Below, in pieces: positions 8,916-16,738 of a DNA stretch of 64,000 nucleotides. Location: NCBI RefSeq assembly GCF_000183135.1, contig NC_014734.1:496001-560000 (forward strand). Reading direction: 5' to 3'. The notes beneath the pieces were generated by a model. It had not been told where the DNA came from, made no database searches, and worked only from the letters and a program-made list of their open reading frames with translations. A program made the translations under genes and the position numbers. This DNA is from Paludibacter propionicigenes WB4 (GTDB lineage: Bacteria > Bacteroidota > Bacteroidia > Bacteroidales > Paludibacteraceae). The first letter of the stretch is position 1, and every line of letters begins with the position of its first letter.

Positions 8916-9695
8916 CTATTTAGCTTCAAAATTCAATTCAAAGCTTTTGATTAGCTGCTTCAAAACTTCTTCTGCATATATTGAATTCAGTCCCATTTCT
9001 TTAAATATGGCTTTGTCTGGCAATTCTTCAGCAATGCCATCAACAAAGGTTTGTAAGTGAGCTTTCATACTTTCCGGAAGTTTAAATACATCGTTTCCAG
9101 TAAGCATGACCGCCAGCCTAAATACATCGCCTTTGTGTTTGCGTAGCTGTTTAGCATCTTCTTTACTACCATTGACGATACGTTCCGCAATTTCAAGGTA
9201 TGCTTTTGCTTTTAGACATATCAACGCTTCGATATTGGCAAGGTGTAATCCATCTTCAAGCACACTATGTTCCAACATATAGTGATAATAGTCATCGTTC
9301 ATTAATATGGCTGAAAGACTGGTTAAATCATCATCTACGGGAATGGGAGTAAGGTATGATTGTTCGTCAAAGTCCAATAAGTCTGGATTTCTGGCAAACA
9401 GTTCTATTTGAAAAGGAAATTCAGTATTTCCTGGCTTCATAAAACGATAATATTTACGTTCATCCTCGTTTTTTTCCTTACGTTCATAATTTCCATCTAC
9501 AACAAGCTGCCAAAACTGTTTTACGAATTCTGTGTTCAAAGCTTCTACTATCAAAATAATATCAATGTCTTTCGTTGCACGAGGAATAAAGCCAGCTTCA
9601 TCTAAAATCAAATCACAAGCAGTACCTCCTATAATTACATAGTTATCGGGGTATGCCTCAAAGTATTTCTTGAATATATCCAATCCTCTTACCAT
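8916..9695 (-). CDS. AbiEii-like nucleotidyltransferase, candidate type IV toxin
   Basis: Predicted toxin of an AbiE-type toxin-antitoxin or abortive-infection pair. Of 259 residues, the N-terminal 60 carry the nucleotidyltransferase pattern: VIIGGTACDLIL (Gly-Gly helix) followed by RATKDIDIIL, whose D-x-D carboxylates are the expected metal ligands. The remainder is helical, for example ANIEALICLKAKAYLEIAER and an ELPDKAIFKEMGL tail. Its first codons overlap the end of the upstream AbiEi-like gene by 7 bp, the usual antitoxin-toxin arrangement. AbiEii proteins are described as GTP-binding nucleotidyltransferase-like. I infer the class from fold motifs and gene order, not from close similarity. 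A non-toxin nucleotidyltransferase of this superfamily is the alternative. Confidence 0.65.
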   Translation of the reverse strand: MVRGLDIFKKYFEAYPDNYVIIGGTACDLILDEAGFIPRATKDIDIILIVEALNTEFVKQFWQLVVDGNYERKEKNEDERKYYRFMKPGNTEFPFQIELFARNPDLLDFDEQSYLTPIPVDDDLTSLSAILMNDDYYHYMLEHSVLEDGLHLANIEALICLKAKAYLEIAERIVNGSKEDAKQLRKHKGDVFRLAVMLTGNDVFKLPESMKAHLQTFVDGIAEELPDKAIFKEMGLNSIYAEEVLKQLIKSFELNFEAK

Positions 9696-10651
9696 TCCAC
9701 ATTGTCAATTAATTGTTCTAAAGCATTTTCTATACGCTCATTTTTATTGTCTCTAAAGCACAGATACAGTGACAAACAGTCGATAAATTCAGTATGGCTT
9801 AGTTTTGCAGGATCATACTTCCATTCTTCTATGCGAATTTCACCCTCTTTTTGACCAATTTTATCTGGATTTTGAACTTTAAGTAGTTGGATGTACCTTG
9901 GTTTTGCAGCATAAGATTCCATTGCTGTTGGGTTCAAATCGGAATAATTGGAAAGTGCATTGATATTTGATTTTCGCAAATTCTGATCCTTCAGGATTTC
10001 TGTGTAATATGTGATTTTTTTGATTGGATTAATCATCAAAGGTTCTACATTAGTCCAGAGTTCTTTTTTAGTGAAACTGAAGTGTAGAAATTTATCTTTT
10101 GTACCTTGTAATTCACAAAGGTTGTTGATTAACAAATATTTAACAGCCCGAGTAATGGTTGTTGCATTGTATTCAAGTTTTTCAGCAATCGTTTTAAGAT
10201 TCTGACCTTCCAACGACTCTACTTGCAGATGAAATAATAATAAAAGTTGAGCTGCCGGTTGAATTACTTCTTGTTTCACTATTTGGGTTACACCAAATTC
10301 TTTTAAATCAATAAGTAAACTGGGCATATACATTTGCTTGCCAGGAATAACAAAAGGAACTTTTTTCTCAATCAACCTCAAACGGTTATAGGCTTCAATT
10401 GGTTTTAAAACTGCTATAGCTTTAAGTTGAATTGTTGTCTGAATGATGTCAAGTTGCTTTCTTAGTCTATCCGCTGTAATATCTTCTTTCACTTCAACCA
10501 AAAGTAATTCAGAACCAAATAATTCGGTAGTGAATAAATTATAGTTACCTATCACAAAATAAGGCAAACCTTTCATTTTTTCATCTTTCAATGGCTTTAT
10601 CACCACGTTTACACCCAAAGTGCTATCGAAGTAATTTTTAAGTTCTTTCAT
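9689..10651 (-). CDS. AbiEi-like antitoxin/regulator with winged HTH
   Basis: Candidate antitoxin and autorepressor of the pair with the nucleotidyltransferase downstream. The 320 residues show an N-terminal alpha/beta region (ELLLVEVKEDITADRLRKQL, then KVPFVIPGKQMYMPSLLIDL). This resembles the degenerate endonuclease-like domain of AbiEi-type proteins and retains an E-x-K. A winged helix-turn-helix is centred near residues 135-190 (LKTIAEKLEYNATTITRAVK, then LLINNLCEL). A C-terminal region has no motif I recognise. Its stop overlaps the toxin start. A consensus promoter and a perfect 12-bp inverted repeat lie just upstream (10691-10746), as expected for an autoregulated antitoxin. Confidence 0.6.
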   Translation of the reverse strand: MKELKNYFDSTLGVNVVIKPLKDEKMKGLPYFVIGNYNLFTTELFGSELLLVEVKEDITADRLRKQLDIIQTTIQLKAIAVLKPIEAYNRLRLIEKKVPFVIPGKQMYMPSLLIDLKEFGVTQIVKQEVIQPAAQLLLLFHLQVESLEGQNLKTIAEKLEYNATTITRAVKYLLINNLCELQGTKDKFLHFSFTKKELWTNVEPLMINPIKKITYYTEILKDQNLRKSNINALSNYSDLNPTAMESYAAKPRYIQLLKVQNPDKIGQKEGEIRIEEWKYDPAKLSHTEFIDCLSLYLCFRDNKNERIENALEQLIDNVEW

Positions 10652-10690
10652 TTAATATTCTAGTAATTAGTATAATATCATTATTTATGC

Positions 10691-10746
10691 ATAATTGCAT
10701 TAGTGATGATATTGTGCAAATATAATGCAATTATATTGATATACAA
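10691..10746 (-). promoter_or_regulatory. promoter with overlapping inverted-repeat operator of the AbiE-like operon
   Basis: On the minus strand the sequence reads TTG (10744-10746), 19 bases, then TATATTTG (10717-10724). This is the Bacteroidota promoter form TTTG-N19-TAnnTTTG, lacking only the first T of the -33 box. A perfect 12-bp inverted repeat, ATAATTGCATTA (10691-10702) and TAATGCAATTAT (10723-10734), brackets the -7 element. Bound protein would block polymerase. The AbiEi-like start codon is 40 bp downstream. Streptococcal AbiEi is known to repress its promoter through inverted repeats, so autorepression is the likely role here. Confidence 0.75.
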
Positions 10747-10753
10747 TACTATA

Positions 10754-11530
10754 TTATAAAATAAATTTTCTGTCAGTACTAAAACCTAATTCCTCTCCAT
10801 ACTTCACATATCCTAATTGATTGGTGAGTAATTGAGTTTTCCCTATCTCAAAATCAGTCGTATTACCATGTGTATGACCGTAAATCCAATAATCAGGGGC
10901 AGTAGACTCAATTAAATCGAATAATTCTACAGCAAATGCTTCGTTTATGATACTGTCTTTATATTTTTCAGGGTAGTTTTTATAAGTGGGCACATGGTGG
11001 GTAACTACTACATTTTTAGTTGAAGTTTCCAATGTCAATTCTTCTTTTAGAAATGCTAAACTATCGGCGTGTAATTGGTTATACTGCGCTATTGAAAGAG
11101 GATAGCCACGGTATTTGATGACATAAAAATCATTCATAGCTCTTTGAATTTGATATTCCATGGCTGGACTAATTTTGCTCCATAATGTTGAAAAAATAAA
11201 CTTTACATCATCATGCATTACCGAAGTGTTATTCACCAGAAATACATTGCTTAGTATTCTCTCATTCACTACGCCACATTTTGTTGCAATATTGAAGTGA
11301 TAATATTCGTGGTTGCCTGGTACCCAATAGGTAGCTGAAAAACTATCGGAAAGAAAACTAAAGAAGTCTTTATGCTGCTCCAATAGTTTAAATGGAACTA
11401 TATCTCCAGCCAACAACAAAATATCGCCCAATACTTGTAGTGGGTTTGCATTTAGAAAAACCTTATTTTCTTTAAATTCCAAATGTAAGTCGGAAGCGTA
11501 TTGGATAATCATTTTCGTAGACTGTTTCAT
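10754..11530 (-). CDS. calcineurin-like metallophosphoesterase
   Basis: Cytosolic phosphoesterase of about 258 residues; substrate unknown. All blocks of the calcineurin-like fold are visible in order: SDLHLEF (D-x-H), LLLAGDIVP (GD), WVPGNHEYYH (GNHE), VVTHHVPT (H) and IYGHTHGN (GHTH). These supply the two-metal site. An in-frame ATG at 11512 would give a start six residues later (MIIQYASDLHLEF) and is equally plausible. It lies between the AbiE promoter and the decayed fragment at 11542-11676, all on the minus strand. Similar stand-alone phosphoesterases occur both in housekeeping and defence settings, so context does not settle its role. Confidence 0.88.
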   Translation of the reverse strand: MKQSTKMIIQYASDLHLEFKENKVFLNANPLQVLGDILLLAGDIVPFKLLEQHKDFFSFLSDSFSATYWVPGNHEYYHFNIATKCGVVNERILSNVFLVNNTSVMHDDVKFIFSTLWSKISPAMEYQIQRAMNDFYVIKYRGYPLSIAQYNQLHADSLAFLKEELTLETSTKNVVVTHHVPTYKNYPEKYKDSIINEAFAVELFDLIESTAPDYWIYGHTHGNTTDFEIGKTQLLTNQLGYVKYGEELGFSTDRKFIL

Positions 11531-11541
11531 GAATGGGATAG

Positions 11542-11676
11542 TTATCCAAGCCTTTTGTATATGACTTTACTTTTATTGTTTAGTTCTACTAGTTCTTCTC
11601 TACTCATTTCAATATGTAAACCTTCTGCATACCAAATTCCGTCCTTGAAAACAATATTTGCAGTATGTGTAAATGA
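11542..11676 (-). pseudogene. 5'-truncated gene remnant beside the mnmE 3' end
   Basis: On the minus strand a 44-codon frame runs from just after an in-frame TAA (11677-11679) to a TAA at 11542-11544. Its product is distinctly protein-like: TANIVFKDGIWYAEGLHIEM, then SREELVELNNKSKVIYKRLG. There is no start codon before the internal Met, and the frame stops 37 bp from the mnmE stop. I read it as the surviving 3' end of a gene whose 5' part was lost when the segment next to mnmE was rearranged. Family not recognised. Confidence 0.5.
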
Positions 11677-11712
11677 TTATTTAGATCAAAAATAATTACT
11701 GTTAATTGTCAA

Positions 11713-11730
11713 TCACTTCCCAATACAGAA
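11713..11730 (-). other. attB-like sequence at the mnmE 3' end
   Basis: The end of mnmE on the minus strand reads TTCTGTATTGGGAAGTGA. From memory, this matches the 18-bp core that Salmonella genomic island SGI1 and relatives use in the trmE/thdF 3' end (TTCTGTATTGGGAAGTAA) at all but one base. The match follows from conservation of the encoded FCIGK, so it shows a potential target, not proof of use. I see no second copy at the far side of the accessory block and no integrase gene. Confidence 0.35.
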
Positions 11731-13101
11731 TTTCCCGAAGATATTACCGAGAATTTCGTCGTTGGATATTTGTCCTGTAATTTCGCCCAGAAAATGCATA
11801 CATTCTCTGATGTCCTGAGAAAGAAAATCGCCAGAGATGCCGGCATCCAATCCATCAATAACACGGCAAATGGCAGAATGGGCATGATTTAATGCTTCGT
11901 AGTGGCGCACATTGCTTACTACCACGTCGCCGGGATGAATATCGGGCAACTGCGCAGCTTTAGTAAGGGCTTTTTGAAGCTTGTCGGTGTTAATCCGTTC
12001 GCGAGCCGATATATAAATCCGTTCACCTTCAAACTGCTCAAACAGTTGCGACAATACATCGCGTTCGTCATCCGCAATTTTGTCTATTTTATTGAAAACA
12101 AGGATTACTTTCTTTCCTGCCGAACGTTTAGCAATTCGGTCGGTCAGCCACTCCATATGCTCACTCAGTTGGGTGCAGTCCAGTATCCACAGTACTATCG
12201 AAGCTTGTTCAATTTTCTGGTAGGTACGCTCTATACCCATATTCTCAATCTTATCTTTGGTGTCGCGTATACCGGCCGTGTCGATAAACCGGAACGTTAT
12301 ACCATCAATATTGATAGAGTCTTCAATGACGTCGCGGGTGGTACCGTGTATGTCCGAAACGATGGCTTTATCCTCGTTCAGTAAAACATTCAGCAATGTT
12401 GATTTACCCACATTGGTTTCGCCTACCAGCGCCACGGGTATACCGTTCTTTAGCGCATTGCCCAAACTGAAAGAATCGGAAAGTTTAAGGATAAGTCTTT
12501 CAATAGTTGTAGCCAGCGATTTTAGTTGTGTTCTGTCAGCAAACTCCACATCTTCCTCGTTGAAGTCCAGTTCCAGTTCCACCAGCGAAACAAAGTTGAG
12601 AAGCTGAGTTCGGAGTTTCAACAATTCACTCGAAAAACCTCCACGCATTTGGTTTAATGCCATTCTGTGCGAAGCTGCAGAATTAGCCGCAATCAGATCG
12701 GCAACAGCCTCGGCTTGAGACAGATCCATTTTGCCGTTTAAAAATGCCCGTTGGGTAAACTCTCCCGGCTGTGCCAATACACAGTGTTGGTTGATCAGTA
12801 ACTGTAGAATCTGTTGCTGTACAAAAACAGATCCGTGGCAGGAGATTTCCACCACATCTTCTCCGGTAAACGAATGCGGAGCGCGGAAAACACTTACCAG
12901 TACTTCGTCTACAATTTCATTTTTTCCGTTTACAATGTTCCCGAAACTTACTGTATTGGCTTCCTGTTCCAGGAATACAAAGTTTTTCTTTCGGGGAATG
13001 AAAATAGGATTGAAATTTTTAAATGCATCTTTTCCCGATACACGTATTACCGCAATTCCTCCGGTGCCCGGAGCTGTGGATATAGCTGTTATGGTAGACA
13101 T
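11713..13101 (-). CDS. mnmE: tRNA modification GTPase MnmE
   Basis: With MnmG it installs the 5-(carboxymethyl)aminomethyl group on wobble uridine of certain tRNAs. The 462-residue length is typical. The N-terminal folate-binding domain begins TAISTAPGTGGIAVIRVSG. The G domain follows from about residue 215, with GETNVGKSTLLN (P-loop), DIHGTTRDVIED (switch), DTAGIRDTKD (DxxG) and FNKIDK (NKxD). The protein ends in the invariant FCIGK, whose cysteine is required for modification. Gene intact. On its downstream side lies an accessory block, and the last 18 bp are a known type of integration target (separate entry). Confidence 0.97.
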   Translation of the reverse strand: MSTITAISTAPGTGGIAVIRVSGKDAFKNFNPIFIPRKKNFVFLEQEANTVSFGNIVNGKNEIVDEVLVSVFRAPHSFTGEDVVEISCHGSVFVQQQILQLLINQHCVLAQPGEFTQRAFLNGKMDLSQAEAVADLIAANSAASHRMALNQMRGGFSSELLKLRTQLLNFVSLVELELDFNEEDVEFADRTQLKSLATTIERLILKLSDSFSLGNALKNGIPVALVGETNVGKSTLLNVLLNEDKAIVSDIHGTTRDVIEDSINIDGITFRFIDTAGIRDTKDKIENMGIERTYQKIEQASIVLWILDCTQLSEHMEWLTDRIAKRSAGKKVILVFNKIDKIADDERDVLSQLFEQFEGERIYISARERINTDKLQKALTKAAQLPDIHPGDVVVSNVRHYEALNHAHSAICRVIDGLDAGISGDFLSQDIRECMHFLGEITGQISNDEILGNIFGKFCIGK

Positions 13102-13241
13102 AGCGTGTTTTTTAGTTCTGCTGTTTTTTTCAGGATAAATAGGTAGTGCATTTACCCGTAGTACATTTATAAGATATAGTAGTTTTCATATTGGGGCTTT
13201 ACCCAAAACCCCACTTCATTTTTTGTTTTAATGAAACAACC

Positions 13242-13323
13242 GCCCCTATATCCCCTAAAGGGGACTAAAAGAGTAAGTTACCAGACGATACTAATCCAAG
13301 TCCCCTTTAGGGGATATAGGGGC
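13242..13323. repeat. perfect 25-bp inverted repeat, REP/MITE-like
   Basis: Arms at 13242-13266 and 13299-13323 are exact reverse complements over 25 bp, separated by 32 bp. Each arm also contains its own palindrome (CCCCTAAAGGGG or CCCCTTTAGGGG). The GC content is far above that of the surroundings. It lies between the start of mnmE and the end of the uridine phosphorylase gene, both minus strand. There is no T-tract, so it is more like a mobile palindromic element than a terminator. Related motifs are common between Bacteroidota genes. No second copy is seen in this window. Confidence 0.75.
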
Positions 13324-13395
13324 AGTTTAAAAAGTTTAATTCATTGGTTCAGCTCACATATAAGATTAATCTATCATATGAACCAGCGCTTATAT

Positions 13396-14265
13396 TTAAA
13401 TCCGCTCAAGAACCGTTGTTACTAATTTTTCAATATAGGGTTTATAGTCAGTATTAGCGGCTTCTACTCTGCGATTGGCAATGATACAGCATACCGTCAT
13501 AGCTTTGTGTCCCATGAGTTTGGCCAGTCCGGCAATGGCAGAACCCTCCATTTCGTAATTGGTTATTTTATAGTTGCCGTAGCGGAATCGTTCTATTTTG
13601 TCATTTAAATGCATATCGGCCAGATCAATGCGCAACACTCTTCCTTGTGGTCCGTAAAATCCGTTCGCCGAAATGGTTACACCACGCAGCATGTCGTTTT
13701 TACCAATGCGCTGTATCAGTTCTTCATCGGCATCCACCACATAAGGAGCAGCCAACTGAGGATTCCAGTCCAATTGCTCTTTGAGCGTTTTTTCAAATGC
13801 CAGGTCGCTGACACAGTCTCTGCCGGCATAAAAGTTCAGCATGCCATCAAAACCAATGGATTTCTCCGAAATCAGGAAACTTCCCAACGGAATTTCGGGT
13901 TGCATGCCTCCCGAAGTACCTATTCTGATAATGGTTAGCTGCCGAAAGTCTTTCTTTTCGGTTCGGTTTTCGAGGTCGATATTGGACAATGCATCCAATT
14001 CATTCATTACAATGTCAATATTATCCGTACCTATTCCTGTCGATATCACCGATATACGCTTGCCTTTGTAGGTACCTGTTATGGTGTTGAATTCACGACT
14101 CGATACCGAGCATTCCTGCGTGTCAAAGTACTCGGCCACTAAAGCTACTCTGCCGGGATCACCCACTAAAATAACGTTATCGGCAAGTTGTTCCGGTTTT
14201 AAATGTAAGTGGAATATGCTTCCATCGCTGTTTAAAATCAATTCGGATGGTGGAAAATGTTTCAT
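13396..14265 (-). CDS. udp: uridine phosphorylase-family nucleoside phosphorylase
   Basis: Splits uridine (or a related nucleoside) with phosphate to free base and ribose-1-phosphate for pyrimidine salvage in the cytoplasm. The 289-residue NP-I fold shows NVILVGDPGRVALVAEYF (phosphate site), VSSREFNTITGTYKGKRISV, IRIGTSGGMQPEIPLGSF and the base and ribose site TNYEMEGSAIAGLAKLMGHK. The final part, CCIIANRRV, is also typical. A TATATTTG on the minus strand (14402-14409) could be its promoter -7 element and would give a 5' leader of about 130 bases. Exact nucleoside preference is not provable from sequence. The symbol is given for the family. Confidence 0.85.
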   Translation of the reverse strand: MKHFPPSELILNSDGSIFHLHLKPEQLADNVILVGDPGRVALVAEYFDTQECSVSSREFNTITGTYKGKRISVISTGIGTDNIDIVMNELDALSNIDLENRTEKKDFRQLTIIRIGTSGGMQPEIPLGSFLISEKSIGFDGMLNFYAGRDCVSDLAFEKTLKEQLDWNPQLAAPYVVDADEELIQRIGKNDMLRGVTISANGFYGPQGRVLRIDLADMHLNDKIERFRYGNYKITNYEMEGSAIAGLAKLMGHKAMTVCCIIANRRVEAANTDYKPYIEKLVTTVLERI

Positions 14266-14453
14266 ACGATAATAATTGTTTTTAAAGGTCGTATGGAACT
14301 CGCATGTCAGATTTTCATACTATTTGGTGAATGTCTGTATTCATGCTCGTTTCATAAATTCAACGAGTTATAATTTCTGTTTGAAATTTCGAATAAAAAT
14401 ACAAATATACTTGATTTTAAATTTATAATCTTATATCTGAACGCTATTCTCTT

Positions 14454-14822
14454 TTATTTAATTTCATCAATGCATTTCTTCACAAAGTCAAACCTGTCAT
14501 AATCCGGATGTACCTGAACATCATTCCAAAATATCAAATCGATATCAATCGGTATGATTCCGGACTCTTTACTTTGCGGATTTCGTCCCAGTTCAGTTTC
14601 TATACTTTTAAACATGTAGATGGTTTCTTCCTTGGTTTCGGCCGACAAAAGTTTTACAGCTTTATTGCAAAAATCCGATACGTAATGACTACCAAAGGGT
14701 TTAGATATAATGCAGGCACTTTCTTTTTCAATATCAAACTCCAGCGACAGCTTCTCTTTTGCCAGTTCGATATTGACTTCAGCATTCACGTTACTACCTA
14801 ACATAATTATTGCTGTATTCAT
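14454..14822 (-). CDS. folK: HPPK-family 6-hydroxymethyl-dihydropterin pyrophosphokinase-like
   Basis: Predicted folate-pathway kinase that pyrophosphorylates 6-hydroxymethyl-7,8-dihydropterin. The 122-residue protein starts TAIIMLGSNVNAEVNIELA (the GSN loop). It has ISKPFGSHYVSDFCNKAV (the pterin loop region), then IETELGRNPQSKESG and the Mg/ATP motif IPIDIDLIFWNDVQV, equivalent to the family R-x-x-D-L-D-I-L. It is shorter than the roughly 160 residues of the E. coli enzyme: the central loop and the usual HP-R motif before the C-terminus are reduced. It could be a minimal HPPK or a diverged paralogue of the main folK. Confidence 0.7.
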   Translation of the reverse strand: MNTAIIMLGSNVNAEVNIELAKEKLSLEFDIEKESACIISKPFGSHYVSDFCNKAVKLLSAETKEETIYMFKSIETELGRNPQSKESGIIPIDIDLIFWNDVQVHPDYDRFDFVKKCIDEIK

Positions 14823-14876
14823 AGAGTCCTAAATTAAAATTTGTTGCTATTCAAATTCCAGTCAAAGTTAAACAAA

Positions 14877-14910
14877 AAAGCCGAAGTTTGTTGCTTCGGC
14901 TTTATTTTTG
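14877..14910 (-). terminator. intrinsic terminator of the sigma-factor gene
   Basis: AAAGCCGAAG (14877-14886), a 7-base loop, and CTTCGGCTTT (14894-14903) form a perfect 10-bp stem. Read on the minus strand the stem is followed by a run of six T. It lies 15 bp past the sigma-factor stop codon. The plus-strand side also has a TTTATTTTTG stretch. Confidence 0.85.
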
Positions 14911-14924
14911 AATGTATTTTTTTA

Positions 14925-15431
14925 TTAATCACGATAATCTTTCAATTGTTCTTGCAGACGCTTGCGTGCAAGGAAAATTCGGCTTTTTACTGTGCCTATC
15001 GGTAAATTCATGTGTTGTGCAATCTCCTCGTATTTAAATCCCTGGATATGCATTGAAAAAGGAATACGATATTCGTCTGAAAATGCAGCAATGCTGTTTG
15101 AGATTTCTCCAATGGCGTAAGATCCTTCAGGACTGTCGAATCCCGAATTTTGCGGTAAATTTAAATGATGCAAATCTTCCGTTTTATCAACCACAGTTTG
15201 ATTGCGTACAATCTTTCTATAGTTGTTTATGAAGATATTCTTCATAATGGTCAATACCCAACCTTTAAAATTGACATTATCAGTAAACTTTTCTTGGTTG
15301 TCTAAAACCTTTAGTGTTGTGTCCTGCAATAAATCTTCGGCATCGTCGCGATTCAAAGTTAGCGAAAATGCGAAATTACGCATGTTGCTTTGTAACGCTA
15401 CTAATTCATTTTCAAATTCAACGTTTTTCAT
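14925..15431 (-). CDS. ECF-type RNA polymerase sigma-70 factor
   Basis: Extracytoplasmic-function sigma factor that would redirect RNA polymerase to a stress or envelope regulon. The start is placed at 15431 (MKNVEFENELVAL) instead of an upstream in-frame ATG at 15503, because the extra 24 residues (rich in Phe, Lys and Tyr) are unlike the family. The 168-residue product has region 2 (NRDDAEDLLQDTTLKVLDNQ, then NVNFKGWVLTIMKNIFINNY) and region 4 (FKYEEIAQHMNLPIGTVKSR, then IFLARKRLQEQL). No anti-sigma gene is adjacent, so control is either distant or at the transcription level. A strong terminator follows. Confidence 0.9.
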   Translation of the reverse strand: MKNVEFENELVALQSNMRNFAFSLTLNRDDAEDLLQDTTLKVLDNQEKFTDNVNFKGWVLTIMKNIFINNYRKIVRNQTVVDKTEDLHHLNLPQNSGFDSPEGSYAIGEISNSIAAFSDEYRIPFSMHIQGFKYEEIAQHMNLPIGTVKSRIFLARKRLQEQLKDYRD

Positions 15432-15860
15432 AATGTTGTAGTTTTTTTGTGTGAATAGATAAAACTTAGCAACGAAAACTTTACTAAGTCGGTGATAATT
15501 CATCTAAACAAATTTTTTCTTGAAAAAACTTTCTGAAAACAGAAATAAATGATTGATTGTCAGTTGTCTATACTGAATAATGTTAAGTAAAGAGCTCTTT
15601 CGAAATCAATTGTTGTAGATTTACGATACAAATATATAAATAATATTTTGATATAAGTACACTTTTGAATGAAAATCTTTAACGGGATATGAGAAAAATA
15701 GATTATTTATAAAATTGAAACGATTACAAATAAAATTTTGCACAATTCAATGCTGATAATCAGTATCCTTTAGAAAAAATAATAAGATTTTGTTATTGAA
15801 AAGTTTTTAGTGTGTGGTAGCGTACTGCATATACATCTTAATAAACCAGCGCATACGTGC
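15432..15860. other. intergenic region upstream of the sigma-factor gene
   Basis: About 430 bp of AT-rich sequence between lipA and the sigma gene. On the minus strand a TATATTTG (complement of 15627-15634) fits a Bacteroidota -7 element, but without a matching -33 box. It would leave a leader of about 190 bases before the sigma start. No open frame or strong hairpin is seen. Confidence 0.3.
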
Positions 15861-16706
15861 TCAGAGAATGTGTTTTTCGGCGCAATACGACGAACGAACC
15901 AAAGGAGCACTTTCTACAATTCTGAATCCTTTTTGTAGTCCTGTGATTTTGTATTCTTCAAATTTAGCGGGAGTAATATATTCGCTTACCGGAATATTCT
16001 TACGTGATGGTTGCATGTATTGACCTATTGTCAGAATTGAGCAACCTGTTGCTAGAGCATCATCCATAAGTGTCAGAACTTCTTCTTCAGTTTCTCCCAA
16101 TCCAACCATAATTCCTGTTTTGGCAATAATACCTTGCGAGTGAATGTAAGAAAGCACCTTCAAACTGATATCATATTTTGCTTTAGTACGTATAGAGGGC
16201 GTAAGTCTTCTGACGGTTTCCAGGTTGTGCGATATAATATCGGGTTTCTGAGCTATTACTATATTAAGCAGCTCTGTTTTTCCATCGAAATCGGGAATCA
16301 ATACTTCCAACGTAGTATCAGGATTTGTTTTTCTGATAGCTTTAATGGTTTCAGCCCAATGATAAGCACCTCCGTCGGGTAAATCATCCCGGTCGACCGA
16401 TGTAACAACTGCGTGTTTCAGGTTCATTAATTGAATCGATTCGGCAATTTTAGCCGGCTCAGTCGGGTCGAGTGGGAGAGGGCGACCTGTAAGTGTGTTG
16501 CAGAACTTGCACGAGCGTGTACAGATTTCACCCGAGATCATAAATGTTGCTGTGCCTTTATTCCAGCACTCGCTCATATTAGGACATCTGCCGCTTGAGC
16601 AAATTGTATGAAGTCCGTGTTCTTTTACTATGTTGTTTACATGAACAAACTGTAAACCGCTTTGTAATTTAGTTTTTAACCATTCAGGTTTGCGTATATA
16701 TGTCAT
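15861..16706 (-). CDS. lipA: lipoyl synthase
   Basis: Radical-SAM enzyme that inserts two sulfur atoms into octanoyl groups on lipoyl domains of 2-oxoacid dehydrogenases and the glycine cleavage system. The auxiliary-cluster motif CSSGRCPNMSECW (CX4CX5C) and the radical-SAM motif CTRSCKFC (CX3CX2C) are both present. The closing RSSY (LVRSSYCAEKHIL), the serine ligand region of the auxiliary cluster, is also there. The start is set at 16706 (MTYIRKPEWLK). A -7 element at 16731-16738 would place the transcription start near 16724, downstream of the alternative ATG at 16733. About 281 residues, normal. Confidence 0.97.
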   Translation of the reverse strand: MTYIRKPEWLKTKLQSGLQFVHVNNIVKEHGLHTICSSGRCPNMSECWNKGTATFMISGEICTRSCKFCNTLTGRPLPLDPTEPAKIAESIQLMNLKHAVVTSVDRDDLPDGGAYHWAETIKAIRKTNPDTTLEVLIPDFDGKTELLNIVIAQKPDIISHNLETVRRLTPSIRTKAKYDISLKVLSYIHSQGIIAKTGIMVGLGETEEEVLTLMDDALATGCSILTIGQYMQPSRKNIPVSEYITPAKFEEYKITGLQKGFRIVESAPLVRSSYCAEKHIL

Positions 16707-16730
16707 ATAGATTTTTTTTGATTGATAGAA

Positions 16731-16738
16731 CAAAGGTA
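16731..16738 (-). promoter_or_regulatory. candidate -7 promoter element of lipA
   Basis: On the minus strand TACCTTTG matches TAnnTTTG. It overlaps the longest possible lipA frame, which argues for the shorter lipA start at 16706. No clear -33 TTTG is present. Confidence 0.45.

Noticed and set aside
12257-13146. Plus-strand frames across mnmE
   Set aside because: The minus-strand frame encodes complete MnmE with all GTPase motifs. The opposite frames carry only low-complexity sequence.
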